From: Geobacter sp. DSM 9736
GTDB lineage: Bacteria; Desulfobacterota; Desulfuromonadia; Geobacterales; Geobacteraceae
Assembly: GCF_900187405.1 (NCBI RefSeq)
Contig: NZ_LT896716.1
Span: 2,484,001-2,548,000 of the forward strand
Direction of reading: 5' to 3'
Length of the DNA stretch: 64,000 bases
In this document: piece after piece, positions 24,806 to 33,613 of the stretch
Layout: every line of letters starts with the position of its first letter
Numbering within the stretch: the first letter of the stretch is position 1
The notes under the pieces: generated by a model
The model's input: only the letters and a program-made list of their open reading frames with translations
Database searches by the model: none
Told to the model about the DNA's origin: nothing
Translations under genes and position numbers: made by a program

Positions 24806-25510
24806 TCATCTGCCCTCCTGCTGCGGACCGCCCCCCGACAACATCTTGAGACGGGCCATGTCGAGGACTATGACATGGCTCCCCTCCATTTCCAGCACTC
24901 CCTCCTCTTTCAGCTTACGGAACGCGCGCGACAGCGTCTCGCTTACGGTCCCGAGGCGGGAAGCGAGCTCCCCCTTCTTCATATCGAGATCGAAATAGGT
25001 CTTCCCCTGATACGTCGTCGATTTTCGCCCCGCCAGTTCCACCAGGTAAGAGGCAAGCCGGTTCGGAACCTCAGCGAAGGAGAGCTCCTCGATCTGCCGT
25101 GCAAACCGGCGAAGCAGGAGCGACAGCGACACGATCAGATTGAGGGAGAACTTCGGGTTGCGTTCGAGAAGCCCCATGAAGGGTTCCCGTGGAAAAAGAA
25201 GCGCCTCGCTCCGCTCCGTGGCCCGCGCCTCGGCCGGATATCTTCCATCCCCGAAAAACGCCGCTTCTGCAAAAGTTTCGGCTGGATGCACGAAATGAAG
25301 CACCTTCTCTTTCCCGTCGGGAGAGATCTTGCAGAGCTTGATGCTCCCGGAAGCAAGAAGGTAGAACCCGGTGGCGGGCTCCCCCTCCGAGAAAAGGGTC
25401 TCACCGCGGGCCACGGTGCGACGGGTCGCGATTGCGGAAAGCTCCTCCAGATGCTCGTCCTCCAGCCCTGCGAAGAGCATCGATTTTTTCAGTATAGTCA
25501 GATTGTCCAT
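24806..25510 (-). CDS. Crp/Fnr family transcriptional regulator
   Basis: This 234-aa regulator has a cyclic-nucleotide-binding-like barrel (about 15-125: GETLFSEGEPATGFYLLASGSIKL), a dimer helix, and a winged HTH (MKKGELASRLGTVSETLSRAFRKLKEEGVL, about 178-207). It lacks the N-terminal cysteine set of FNR, so it is not an [4Fe-4S] oxygen sensor. The barrel lacks the full cAMP-pocket signature, so the ligand is unknown; the HTH (ETLSRAF) resembles Dnr/FixK-like members. The ribosome site is GGAGG. It is divergent from the MerA-like gene and is a candidate regulator of it. Confidence 0.9.
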   Translation of the reverse strand: MDNLTILKKSMLFAGLEDEHLEELSAIATRRTVARGETLFSEGEPATGFYLLASGSIKLCKISPDGKEKVLHFVHPAETFAEAAFFGDGRYPAEARATERSEALLFPREPFMGLLERNPKFSLNLIVSLSLLLRRFARQIEELSFAEVPNRLASYLVELAGRKSTTYQGKTYFDLDMKKGELASRLGTVSETLSRAFRKLKEEGVLEMEGSHVIVLDMARLKMLSGGGPQQEGR

Positions 25511-25646
25511 CTTCCCCTCCAGTGGCGACGATTATACGAAGGTGCAGTGAGGAACTCAAGTGCCCCCTCTTCTTTTTCATGAAAGTTGCTGGTGCCTGCC
25601 TTGCCTTGCGGTAAACTCATCTATCAGGTACTGCTAAGGAGGCTGC

Positions 25647-27053
25647 ATGACCGCAAAGCCCGACCTTGTCATTCTCGGCTCCGGATCTACGGCGTTCGCC
25701 GCCGCACTGAGGGCACAATCCCTGGGAGCGAAGGTGCTCATGATCGAGAAGGGCGAGCTGGGGGGTACCTGCGTAAACTGGGGGTGCATTCCGAGCAAGA
25801 CCCTCATCCGGGATGCCCTTTTCCCGGCCGAAGCAAAGAGGGGTGCCTCTCGCGGCGTGCGGGTGCGGGAAGAACCGGTAGATTTCACCGAAATGATGCG
25901 GCAGAAAGATGAAGTGGTCCGGCACCTGCGGCAGGTCAGGTATCTCGATATCATCCGAAAGGTGCCGGGACTCGAAGTGCTGAAGGGAACCGCGCGATTC
26001 CTCTCCCCACGCACCGTCGGAGCCGGCTCGCAGGTAATCGAGTGCGACCGCTTTCTCATTGCTACGGGAGGGTATCCCCGTATCGTGAAACTGCCGGGGC
26101 TGAGCGATGTGGATTACCTTACGAGCCGCAGCGCTCTCATGCTCAAATCCTTCCCGGAATCGCTCCTCATCGTAGGAGGCGGGGTAATCGCGCTGGAACT
26201 GGGCCAGATGTTTCTGCGCCTCGGAACGAAGGTCACGGTCCTGGAGCATGGAAAGCGGCTCCTTCCGCAGGTCGACGCGGACGTGGCACAGGAGGTCCAT
26301 CGGTCGCTTGTAGCCGAAGGGATGGAGATCCACGTCGGCGCAGCGGTCTGCTCCCTCGCACGGGAAGGAGCAGTAGTGAGTGCAAGCGTCCAGCTCATGG
26401 AGGGGGAGCGGCAGCTGAGGGCGCAACGCCTGCTTCTGGCGACCGGCACCGCTCCGGCCACCGACAATATCGGCCTCGACCTGGCGGGAGTTGAAGTTGA
26501 CGGACGCGGGTTCGTCAGGGTGGACGGGCAGATGCGAACCACCGCTCCCGGGATATGGGCGGCCGGCGATGTAACCGGCGGCTTGATGATCGCCACGGCA
26601 GGAGCGCGGGAAGGGATCGTGGCGGTGGACAACATGTTCGATCCCGGGTGCGGCTGCTCGCTCGATTACCAGTCGGTGCCGATGGCGATCTTTACCGATC
26701 CTGAAATCGGAATGGTGGGGCACAGTGAGGAGTCGGCCAGGGAGGCAGGAATCGAATTCTCGGCCGCCACGCTTCGTGCCGACCAGATACCGAAAGCCCA
26801 CGTAACCGGCAACACTGCCGGATTGATAAAGATGCTTGCCGATCCGGTGACGATGCGGCTACTCGGCGTCCACCTGGCCTGCGACCGGGGAGCCGACATC
26901 ATTAACGAAGCGGCACTCGCCATCCGCGCACGGCTGACCGTCGATGATCTTGCATCCACGCTTCATGTCTACCCGAGCATGGCCGAGGGTCTGCGGCTCT
27001 GCGCCCAGAGCTTCAGGAGAGATGTCAGCCGCCTCTCCTGCTGCGCCGAGTGA
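25647..27053 (+). CDS. Mercuric reductase-like pyridine nucleotide-disulfide oxidoreductase (MerA core)
   Basis: This 468-aa FAD enzyme has a GSGSTAFAAALRA dinucleotide motif (10-22) and redox disulfide C42-VNWG-C47. NAD(P)H binding is at VGGGVIALELGQM, the FAD motif is GIWAAGDVTGG, and a C-terminal dimer domain follows. It ends LSCCAE, and a paired C-terminal Cys (465-466) is the Hg(II)-relay hallmark of MerA that dihydrolipoamide dehydrogenases lack. The N-terminal HMA domain is absent. No merR/merT/merP is nearby. If functional, it reduces Hg2+ to Hg0 with NADPH in the cytoplasm. AAGGAGG precedes 25647. A palindromic element starts 1 nt after the stop. Confidence 0.82.
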   Translation: MTAKPDLVILGSGSTAFAAALRAQSLGAKVLMIEKGELGGTCVNWGCIPSKTLIRDALFPAEAKRGASRGVRVREEPVDFTEMMRQKDEVVRHLRQVRYLDIIRKVPGLEVLKGTARFLSPRTVGAGSQVIECDRFLIATGGYPRIVKLPGLSDVDYLTSRSALMLKSFPESLLIVGGGVIALELGQMFLRLGTKVTVLEHGKRLLPQVDADVAQEVHRSLVAEGMEIHVGAAVCSLAREGAVVSASVQLMEGERQLRAQRLLLATGTAPATDNIGLDLAGVEVDGRGFVRVDGQMRTTAPGIWAAGDVTGGLMIATAGAREGIVAVDNMFDPGCGCSLDYQSVPMAIFTDPEIGMVGHSEESAREAGIEFSAATLRADQIPKAHVTGNTAGLIKMLADPVTMRLLGVHLACDRGADIINEAALAIRARLTVDDLASTLHVYPSMAEGLRLCAQSFRRDVSRLSCCAE

Positions 27054-27054
27054 C

Positions 27055-27194
27055 AGGCAGCAGAGAAACTACTGCGGGGGCAATCTGCTACGTTGCCACT
27101 CGCTACGGAAGCTCAACGTAGCGCTGCTACGCCTCGCCCCCTCGCTCGTTTGCGCCTTGCATATTGCCCTCCTCGCTACGTTTCTCAGCAGCCT
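27055..27194. repeat. Family C palindromic element
   Basis: About 140 bp. The arms AGGCAGCAGAGAAAC and, at the far end, GTTTCTCAGCAGCCT are inverted; the inner arms GGGGGCAAT / ATTGCCCTC also pair. The core ACGTAGCGCTGCTACGCC resembles families A, B and D. It begins 1 nt after the MerA-like gene stop. 27195-27340 contains no gene that I recognise. Confidence 0.8.
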
Positions 27195-27340
27195 GTCCGT
27201 ATTGCTCAAGAACTCAAACAAACCCTCCTTCGCCAATCGTGTGGCTGGGGCCGCATCGGAAAGACTGCTTCGGGATTCGCACCGAAAATCAATGCAACTG
27301 GATGAAGCATTTGCGGACGCAGCTCCCTCATTTCGCGGAT

Positions 27341-29377
27341 TCACCCCTCCGTCTTCAGCCAGCACCTGAGCAGCTCCGCCACGCTCCACGCCTGGGCTAC
27401 GCATCCGCGCGGAGAGTATGGGTCCTGGGCGTCATGGACCTCGTTGATGCTTCCTATGCACTTCTCGTTCAGCTCCGATGTCAACGGTTCAAGGAACCGC
27501 CGCGCCCCCTTCCTGTCCTCCGGAAAAACCCGCAGCCATGCGTCGACGAAAGGACCGATCAGCCACGGCCACACCGTTCCCTGATGGTAAGCCGCATCCC
27601 GGGAGCGGAGGTCACCGAAGTAGTTCGCCTTGTAATCGGGATGGCCTGGAGCCAGTGACCGCAACCCCACCGGCGTCAGAAGCCGTTCACGCACCAGAGT
27701 GAGTATGGTTTTCCATCGTGACGGATCGAGTACCGGATAACGAAGGGATATGGAGAATACCTGGTTCGGCCTGCAGGCCGGATCATCACCCTCTTCCCCG
27801 TCGACCACGTCGTAAAGGTGCCCCCCATCCTCGTACCAGAAGCGTTCGTTGAATGAGCGGTAGACAACCCCTGCCCTGGCCGCCAGATGGCTGGCCCGCT
27901 GCTCGTCCCCCTCCTCGCTGCACCACCGCTCCATCAGGCGCAGAGCATTGTACCAGAGCGCATTTATCTCCACCGCCTTTCCACGACGTGGCGTAACCAC
28001 CCAGTCCCCCACCTTCGCGTCCATCCAGGTGAGCTGATACCCTTCCGCCCCCTGTCGCAGGAGCCCGTCAGCGGGGTCGATGCCGATGTTGAAGCGGGTA
28101 CCCTCGATGTGCCGCTCCACGATCTCGATCAGGCGCGGCATGATCAGGGCAAGTGTAGTGCGATCCCCAGTGGCCTCCACATACCTGTCCACGGCGTGGA
28201 AGAACCAGAGGGTAGCGTCGGCAGTGTGGTAAAGCCCCTCGTTCTTCCCCTCGGGGAACATGTTCGGGATGAGGCCGTCGCGGACATAGTGAGCGAATGT
28301 CCGCAGAATCCAGCCCGCCTCATTGTGCCTTCCCGTAGAGAGGGTAAGCCCCTCAAGGGAGATCATGGTGTCGCGCCCCCAGTCTGTAAACCAGTGATAC
28401 CCTGCTATGACTGTGCGGATTTCGTCCCCCATCGCGTGTGCGCGGACGCTGTCCTCAAGGCGTCCGGCGGGGGTGATGATAAACTGGTCGGCCGCCATAA
28501 CCAGCTCTGCCGCCACTCCAGACCGCGCCCTCGGATCGGCCGCTGCCAGAAGCAGTCGGCGCCGCTCCCGTTCCGACTTCATCGCCCGGTCCGGATCGAT
28601 GGCGTTTATCGTCTCCCACTTTTCCGTAGACCCGATAAGAGTCGCATCCTGTCCTTCCGAAAGGTCCATGGCGAAATAGCCTGGGCTCCAGAGGTTGCCG
28701 TTCGACTCGTATCCACGGTTGTACTCGATGCGGTAGAAGATGTCGGGGATATGCTTCTCCTCAAGGGTGAAGGTGCCGCGCTCACCATGGAGGACGAAAC
28801 GGAGAGCGGGCATCCGCCTTCCCGCCGAGACCTGGTACCGGTTCTCCACCGCGGACAGGATGTACGGTTCCCCCCGTTCCTCATTAACCGGTGCTTCGTG
28901 GGGACGAAAATGCAGGGCCGGCTGGAGCTTGAGCCGTACGCCCCCACCCTGGAGCAGCCGGTAGGTGATGTGGACTGTGTTCTGCAGATGAACTAGCAGA
29001 ATGCGTTTTTCGAGAACGGTACCGTTGATTTCGTACCGCCAGACGGGGAGCCCCTCTTCCAGGGTGAAGGAAACAAGGTGATCCGCACCCTGAAGGTCGA
29101 CGGTCCCGTCCCCCCGCTCCTCCCCCCCCAGGATGACCTTCGTTCCGTCTTCGAACCGGAGAAGCTCCGTAAGTTTGTTGAACACGAGAACGCGCCCCAG
29201 GGGCGCCGGATATGCGGCGATAAGCATGCCGTGGTAGCGGCGGGTAAGGGCGCCGCCGACGGTGCCGGCAGCGTAACCGCCGAGCCCGTTGGTTACGAGC
29301 CACTCCCGCTTGAGGAGCAGCTCGTTTCGGGTCGGGTTCCTGCCCGTCCACGGCATGGTGCGTACAATGTCATGCAT
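27341..29377 (-). CDS. Glycogen debranching enzyme (amylo-alpha-1,6-glucosidase type)
   Basis: This 678-aa protein has the archaeal/bacterial GDE plan. The N-terminal domain starts RNELLLKREWLVTNGLGGYAAGTVGGALTRRYHGMLIA. The C-terminal (alpha/alpha)6 domain follows, with WFTDWGRDTMISLEGL and the GTVWPWLIGPF motif. It removes alpha-1,6 branches of glycogen in the cytoplasm. GGAG precedes 29377, and the start overlaps the treZ stop by 8 nt, so the two are co-translated. Together they could process maltodextrins toward trehalose. Confidence 0.9.
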   Translation of the reverse strand: MHDIVRTMPWTGRNPTRNELLLKREWLVTNGLGGYAAGTVGGALTRRYHGMLIAAYPAPLGRVLVFNKLTELLRFEDGTKVILGGEERGDGTVDLQGADHLVSFTLEEGLPVWRYEINGTVLEKRILLVHLQNTVHITYRLLQGGGVRLKLQPALHFRPHEAPVNEERGEPYILSAVENRYQVSAGRRMPALRFVLHGERGTFTLEEKHIPDIFYRIEYNRGYESNGNLWSPGYFAMDLSEGQDATLIGSTEKWETINAIDPDRAMKSERERRRLLLAAADPRARSGVAAELVMAADQFIITPAGRLEDSVRAHAMGDEIRTVIAGYHWFTDWGRDTMISLEGLTLSTGRHNEAGWILRTFAHYVRDGLIPNMFPEGKNEGLYHTADATLWFFHAVDRYVEATGDRTTLALIMPRLIEIVERHIEGTRFNIGIDPADGLLRQGAEGYQLTWMDAKVGDWVVTPRRGKAVEINALWYNALRLMERWCSEEGDEQRASHLAARAGVVYRSFNERFWYEDGGHLYDVVDGEEGDDPACRPNQVFSISLRYPVLDPSRWKTILTLVRERLLTPVGLRSLAPGHPDYKANYFGDLRSRDAAYHQGTVWPWLIGPFVDAWLRVFPEDRKGARRFLEPLTSELNEKCIGSINEVHDAQDPYSPRGCVAQAWSVAELLRCWLKTEG

Positions 29378-31262
29378 GGTCGTCTCCTGTGGCCACCGGA
29401 GCCAGCACGACGGCGCTGTGCCCCGGCATCAGCCAGAAGTTGTCGGTTTCCAGCCGGGGAGTCCCCTCCCCGTCATAGCGCGGATTCTCACTTGACCAGA
29501 TAGTGTCCCACATCTTTAATTCGGGAGGGGCGAGGAGCGGCTCCGGAGCCGGGTGCAGGCGCAGGTCGCGCCCGAGGTTGACCAGAAGGAGCCTTTCGCC
29601 GCTGTCGGCGAAAAACCGGATCAGAAAAGTGTGCGCCCCGAGTACGGCACCTTCTATCCTGGCGGCTGCCGCAGGCCTGAATACAGGATCGTCCCGGCGC
29701 AACCGGATCAGGTCGCGGTGCAGGAGGTAGACGGTATTGTGCTCCCCCCGCTCCCCCGGCTTAAGTCGGGACCTTTCGAATGTAGCGGGGGCAGCCGGAT
29801 CGTCCAGACTGTCGGAAACCTCTGCTGATGCGATATTCGCGAACTGGCTCAGAAACTCGACCCGTCCCGCCCGGACGCCCCGGACGATATCCGGATCGAG
29901 ATCGGCAAAGTAGAGGAATGGTGAAGAGGCAGCGAACTCCTGCCCCTGAAAGATCATCGGCGTCGAGGGGGCAAGAAGCAGGAGGGCCGTCATAGCGCGC
30001 AGACTTCCGGGAGACGTTAGCTCGTGAAGCCGCTTTCCCCGGGCTGAATTGGCAATCTGGTCATGGTTCTGGATAAAGCTGACGAAGCTAGCGGGGTTGA
30101 TTCCGAAGGTAGGAGTGCCCCGCCGTTTCCCCTGCCAGAAATAGCGTTGCCCCTGGTAGAGGTACCCCCACTTCACCGCAGAGACGAGTTCCTGCGGATT
30201 GCCGAGGTATTCGCTGTAGTAGGCGTCATTGTGCCCACTCAGGGCAACGTACGCACTGTGATGGAAATCGTCGTTCCACACCAGGTCGAGACCGCACCCT
30301 CCCTCCTCCTCGGAGCGTACCAGCATTACCTGCTGCGGCTCATTCTCGGCTACCAGAAGGATGGACCGTTCACCCGCGGCCAGGCGTGCACGCTCGGCCA
30401 TGCAGGCGATGACATGGCGGGGGGACTTGTCGAAGATGGTCTGGGTGGCATCCAGACGCAAGCCGTCCAGGTGGAACTCGCCGATCCAGTAGCCCGCATT
30501 GGTGATGAAAAACTCCCGGACCGGACCCGAGCCCTCTCCGTCGAAATTAACCGGCTCCCCCCACTCTGTCTTGTAGCGGTCGGTAAAATAGGAAGCCGAG
30601 TACTGCTTGAGATAATTCCCCTCGGGACCGAGGTGGTTGTAGACCACATCGAGAATGACCCCCAGACCGAGGGTGTGGGCGTGGTCCACAAACTGCCGGA
30701 AATCATCAGGCTCGCCATAGAGGTGGCTTGGAGCGAAGAGGTCGACTCCGTCATACCCCCAGCCGAACCGGCCCGGAAATTCAGCCACCGGCATCACCTC
30801 CAGAACCGTTACGCCGAGATCACGCAGCGCGGGAAGCTCCTCCATGGCGCTTCTCCACGTTCCACCAGGGGTGAATGTCCCTATGTGCATCTCGTAGATG
30901 ACTGCGTCCTGCCGCATCACCCCCCGCCATCCATCATCCGCCCAGGAGAAGGCTGGATCTACGACACGGGAAGGTCCGTGGGGTCCTTCGGGCTGAAAAC
31001 GTGAGGCAGGATCGGGGTAAGGTCCTTCCCTGTCGAGCCGGTAGCGGTACAGCGTTCCCGCAGCGGCTTCAGGACACCATGCGCTGAAGTAGCCATCACC
31101 TTCTGAAGCCAGAGAAATCCTTCTGACGTCCCCCCGCGCACCGGGGCCCCCTTCAAGAACAACCTCCACTTCGCGGCGCAGCGGTGCCCAAACCCTGAAG
31201 TGGACTCCTCCCCGCATCAGTTCTGCTCCCACCGGCAACCTTCGCTCTTCCTTGTGCTCCAT
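29370..31262 (-). CDS. treZ: Malto-oligosyltrehalose trehalohydrolase
   Basis: This 630-aa GH13 enzyme (EC 3.2.1.141) releases trehalose from malto-oligosyl trehalose. It has an N-terminal CBM48-like domain (about 10-100), then the barrel with YEMHIGTFTPGGTW, VILDVVYNHLGPEGNY, the nucleophile Asp region HLDGLRLDATQTI (about 265-280), the acid Glu in LVAENEP, and NHDQIAN. TreY, which makes the substrate, is not in the window. The start at 31262 has AAGGA very close to the ATG; a slightly later start cannot be excluded. It forms an operon with the debranching gene. Confidence 0.93.
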   Translation of the reverse strand: MEHKEERRLPVGAELMRGGVHFRVWAPLRREVEVVLEGGPGARGDVRRISLASEGDGYFSAWCPEAAAGTLYRYRLDREGPYPDPASRFQPEGPHGPSRVVDPAFSWADDGWRGVMRQDAVIYEMHIGTFTPGGTWRSAMEELPALRDLGVTVLEVMPVAEFPGRFGWGYDGVDLFAPSHLYGEPDDFRQFVDHAHTLGLGVILDVVYNHLGPEGNYLKQYSASYFTDRYKTEWGEPVNFDGEGSGPVREFFITNAGYWIGEFHLDGLRLDATQTIFDKSPRHVIACMAERARLAAGERSILLVAENEPQQVMLVRSEEEGGCGLDLVWNDDFHHSAYVALSGHNDAYYSEYLGNPQELVSAVKWGYLYQGQRYFWQGKRRGTPTFGINPASFVSFIQNHDQIANSARGKRLHELTSPGSLRAMTALLLLAPSTPMIFQGQEFAASSPFLYFADLDPDIVRGVRAGRVEFLSQFANIASAEVSDSLDDPAAPATFERSRLKPGERGEHNTVYLLHRDLIRLRRDDPVFRPAAAARIEGAVLGAHTFLIRFFADSGERLLLVNLGRDLRLHPAPEPLLAPPELKMWDTIWSSENPRYDGEGTPRLETDNFWLMPGHSAVVLAPVATGDDHA

Positions 31263-31384
31263 TCCTTCGGGTCCCCAGCGGCGTAATATAAAACACTTTT
31301 AATAATAACATACGCTGGCCGTATTGAAATGGGCAGCACCACGCCGGACCAAACCCTTCCCCGCAATCATTCTCCTGATGGAAT

Positions 31385-31418
31385 AAAAAAACGGCGGGGA
31401 GAAACCTCCGCCGCCGTC
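31385..31418 (-). terminator. Rho-independent terminator of the NlpC/P60 gene
   Basis: A GC-rich stem (ACGGCGG-type arms) has an A-run on the plus strand, giving a T-run on the minus strand downstream of the gene ending at 31450. Confidence 0.75.
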
Positions 31419-31449
31419 CATAATACTTACTTCTTCCCGTGTTCCGCCG

Positions 31450-32349
31450 TCACTGCCCTTCGTGCCAGCGCCGTATTACGAATCCCTTCGTCCCCTTCCC
31501 TCCGCCGGTCGGCCACGCATCGAGGGCTTCCCGTTTGGGCCGAAGCCCCTCCAGAACGTTTCGGAGCGGTCGCACCCGCACACCACCCCCCTCCCCTGAA
31601 CAGTCGAGGTAGCTTTCGATCACACGGTTACGGTCGAGGATGATGAGGACATGTCCGTCCCATACGATGAGATCGAGAGGTTTGACCGCCCGCATGATCT
31701 CCTCGTCGCTGCGTCCCGCGATGGGGACGCCGCTTCCGAAGTGCAGAAGCGCACTCGTATTGCGGGGAGTATACCCATCGGTCGCTTCATAGAGAAGGCC
31801 TGAACAGTCAACGCCTCTAAGTTCCCACCTGGCGGTCGTTTCCGGGGCTGTCGGCTTTTTCGGGGAATACAGCTCCCTAAGCTCCGGAATTCCGGACCGT
31901 ATATTCCCGCCCCAGACGTAGATGCTTCCCTGCGCCTGCAGGAGCCGGTCGATCACCTCCCGGCGAGGCGGCAGGTTGCGTTGCCGTTGCTGCGGCTTTT
32001 CGGAAGTGAGGTTCACGAGACGCCCATCGATGAAATACCCGGTTCTGGAGGGGTATGGGTAGTCTTCGGTAGTGACCCGGTATACCGGCACAGGAGCATC
32101 TGCAACCGAGCCTTCGATCCGGAAAACCGTCCCGGGGAGAGCTACGAACTCAAGCTGACGGATCTGGCCGCAACGGTCAGTTTCCAGCGTGGCGCCGTCA
32201 CTTCCGCCGAAGATACGCGGGAAATCCGGTATATTGAACATCGGTGTCGGCAACCGGGCAACAGCGTAGGAGGCAGGGGCGCCTGCCGCGTGGCGGGGAG
32301 GAAGCGCAGAAGCCGCAAGGGCGAGAATGGCTACTATGAAAAAACGCAT
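31450..32349 (-). CDS. Exported NlpC/P60-type cell wall hydrolase
   Basis: This 299-aa protein has a signal peptide (MRFFIVAILALAASALPPRHAAGA) and a middle SH3-like region. The C-terminal NlpC/P60 peptidase domain has the catalytic Cys in GVDCSGLLYEATDG (about 180) and His in DGHVLIIL (about 232). These enzymes cut peptide stems of peptidoglycan in the periplasm. AGGAGG precedes 32349. It follows the DUF3147 gene by 17 bp on the same strand. Confidence 0.85.
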   Translation of the reverse strand: MRFFIVAILALAASALPPRHAAGAPASYAVARLPTPMFNIPDFPRIFGGSDGATLETDRCGQIRQLEFVALPGTVFRIEGSVADAPVPVYRVTTEDYPYPSRTGYFIDGRLVNLTSEKPQQRQRNLPPRREVIDRLLQAQGSIYVWGGNIRSGIPELRELYSPKKPTAPETTARWELRGVDCSGLLYEATDGYTPRNTSALLHFGSGVPIAGRSDEEIMRAVKPLDLIVWDGHVLIILDRNRVIESYLDCSGEGGGVRVRPLRNVLEGLRPKREALDAWPTGGGKGTKGFVIRRWHEGQ

Positions 32350-32366
32350 AAAACCTCCTGCAGCTG

Positions 32367-32699
32367 CTACCTGAGCAGCCACTGATGTAGCGACGCCGCA
32401 GCCAGCCATACTGCAGCGCCGGTACCGATGGCGACTCCCAGGGGCATCGACCTGCGAAAGCAGAAAAGTACAACGGCGAAGAACAGTATGGTCGGGATGA
32501 TCCCCCAGAGGACTCCACGGGTGTAGTCGGTCAGGAGGCGCCCGTCTCCCGGGTTATCCGAAGCCAGCCACACAAGGACGATGAGGGAAGTAAGGGGCAT
32601 GGTGGCGATGAGTCCGCCGAGGGTAGGAAATTTCCTGCCGATCTGGGTGCAGACGATGATGATCATATTGGTGATGAGGAGCTTCACGAGAAACGGCAT
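32367..32699 (-). CDS. DUF3147 small integral membrane protein
   Basis: This 110-aa inner-membrane protein has four predicted helices (LLITNMIIIVCTQIG; TMPLTSLIVLVWLAS; LWGIIPTILFFAVVLF; VAIGTGAAVWLAAASL). The pattern GLIATMPLTSLIVL after an N-terminal helix is typical of DUF3147. Function unknown. The ribosome site is weak. It probably shares a transcript with the NlpC/P60 gene. Confidence 0.75.
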   Translation of the reverse strand: MPFLVKLLITNMIIIVCTQIGRKFPTLGGLIATMPLTSLIVLVWLASDNPGDGRLLTDYTRGVLWGIIPTILFFAVVLFCFRRSMPLGVAIGTGAAVWLAAASLHQWLLR

Positions 32700-32741
32700 G
32701 ACGTTATCCGTACCGGAAGGCGAGGCGCGGACTCCGGGTCC

Positions 32742-32843
32742 TTAAGAACCTGTTGAAAAAGTCAGGTTGTTCAGGCCGGCGAAGGCTCCGGCCGCCATGG
32801 CCTCCTGAATCTTCCGCTCCGCAATGGTCGCCAGGATGTCCAT
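32742..32843 (-). pseudogene. Truncated DUF1992 (DnaJ-related) gene
   Basis: The frame starts at 32843 with MDILATIAERKIQEAM, the characteristic beginning of DUF1992 proteins. After about 24 residues (AAGAFAGL) it runs into AACAACCTGACTTTTTCAACAGG, which resembles joined ends of a family A repeat, and stops after 33 codons. Normal DUF1992 proteins are around 100 residues or more. Its ATG shares a base with the DUF116 stop (TGATG), so the remnant is still translationally coupled. The loss of the rest was probably caused by insertion and deletion at the repeat. Confidence 0.65.
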
Positions 32844-33613
32844 CAGGCAAGAACCGTCCTTAGCGCTTCGTCGATCTTGGCCACATCGACCTTTGTGTTG
32901 ATGCAGGGGCCGAAGGGGCGGTTGTTGAGGATGCCGATCACCGGAAGGGGGTAACAGTCCTTGATCCCCGAGGTGAGATCCCGTTCGCAGGCAACGGCCA
33001 CTACGAGCTTCGGCCGCTTCTCGATAATGACCTTGCGGGCGAGCGTGCCCCCGGTCGCGACGCTGATGTCGATGTTGTACCTCTGCGCCAGTTCGGCGAG
33101 CCCCTTGATGTCGCACCGGCCGCACCGCACGCATTTATTGATGTCTCCGGTGACCTTTATTTCGCAGTCGAAGAGCTGCAGGCAGTGGGGAAGGAGGATA
33201 AGGACCCGGTCGGGGCGCACCTGAAGGCGCTGGGAGGCGACGAGGCTGTTGTTCATCGCAATGAAGGACTGGCGGATGGTGTCCTTGGAAATGCCGATCA
33301 GCTTCCCCATCAACTCGATCACCGGCAGGAGAAACTTTATGACCACTCCACGCATGAACCTGGTGAAGAGGATATCCTTGCTTAGCGCGGTGGTAAGGAC
33401 GAGGAGCAGTGTTCCGAAGAGAGCGATGCTTGAGAGTACGGCAAAGATAAGTCCTGCGATCCGCGGAAGCTCCGGGTGTATGTTCGCAAGCCCTTTGGTC
33501 GGAATCCACCAGAGGAGATAGATCGCGCCGACGATCAGCAGGCATGTCACACCCATGAGGGCGACGAAAAGGCGCTTGCGGGGCGGTACGTTCGGTTGCG
33601 CCTGATCAGACAC
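32843..33613 (-). CDS. DUF116 membrane protein with cysteine-rich domain
   Basis: This 256-aa protein has two N-terminal membrane helices (LFVALMGVTCLLIVGAIYLLWW; IAGLIFAVLSSIALFGTLLLVL). The DUF116 domain follows with cysteines in LPHCLQLFDCEI, KCVRCGRCDI, VACERDL, DCYP and GPCINTKVD, suggesting Fe-S or metal binding. DUF116 is often found beside fmt/def in this group; function unestablished. The start at 33613 overlaps the fmt end by 8 nt. Confidence 0.85.
   Translation of the reverse strand: MSDQAQPNVPPRKRLFVALMGVTCLLIVGAIYLLWWIPTKGLANIHPELPRIAGLIFAVLSSIALFGTLLLVLTTALSKDILFTRFMRGVVIKFLLPVIELMGKLIGISKDTIRQSFIAMNNSLVASQRLQVRPDRVLILLPHCLQLFDCEIKVTGDINKCVRCGRCDIKGLAELAQRYNIDISVATGGTLARKVIIEKRPKLVVAVACERDLTSGIKDCYPLPVIGILNNRPFGPCINTKVDVAKIDEALRTVLA

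Noticed and set aside
27055-27404. Overlapping short frames of 70-141 codons after the MerA-like gene
   Set aside because: They read through the palindromic element C and the end of the debranching gene, with no ribosome site or domain.
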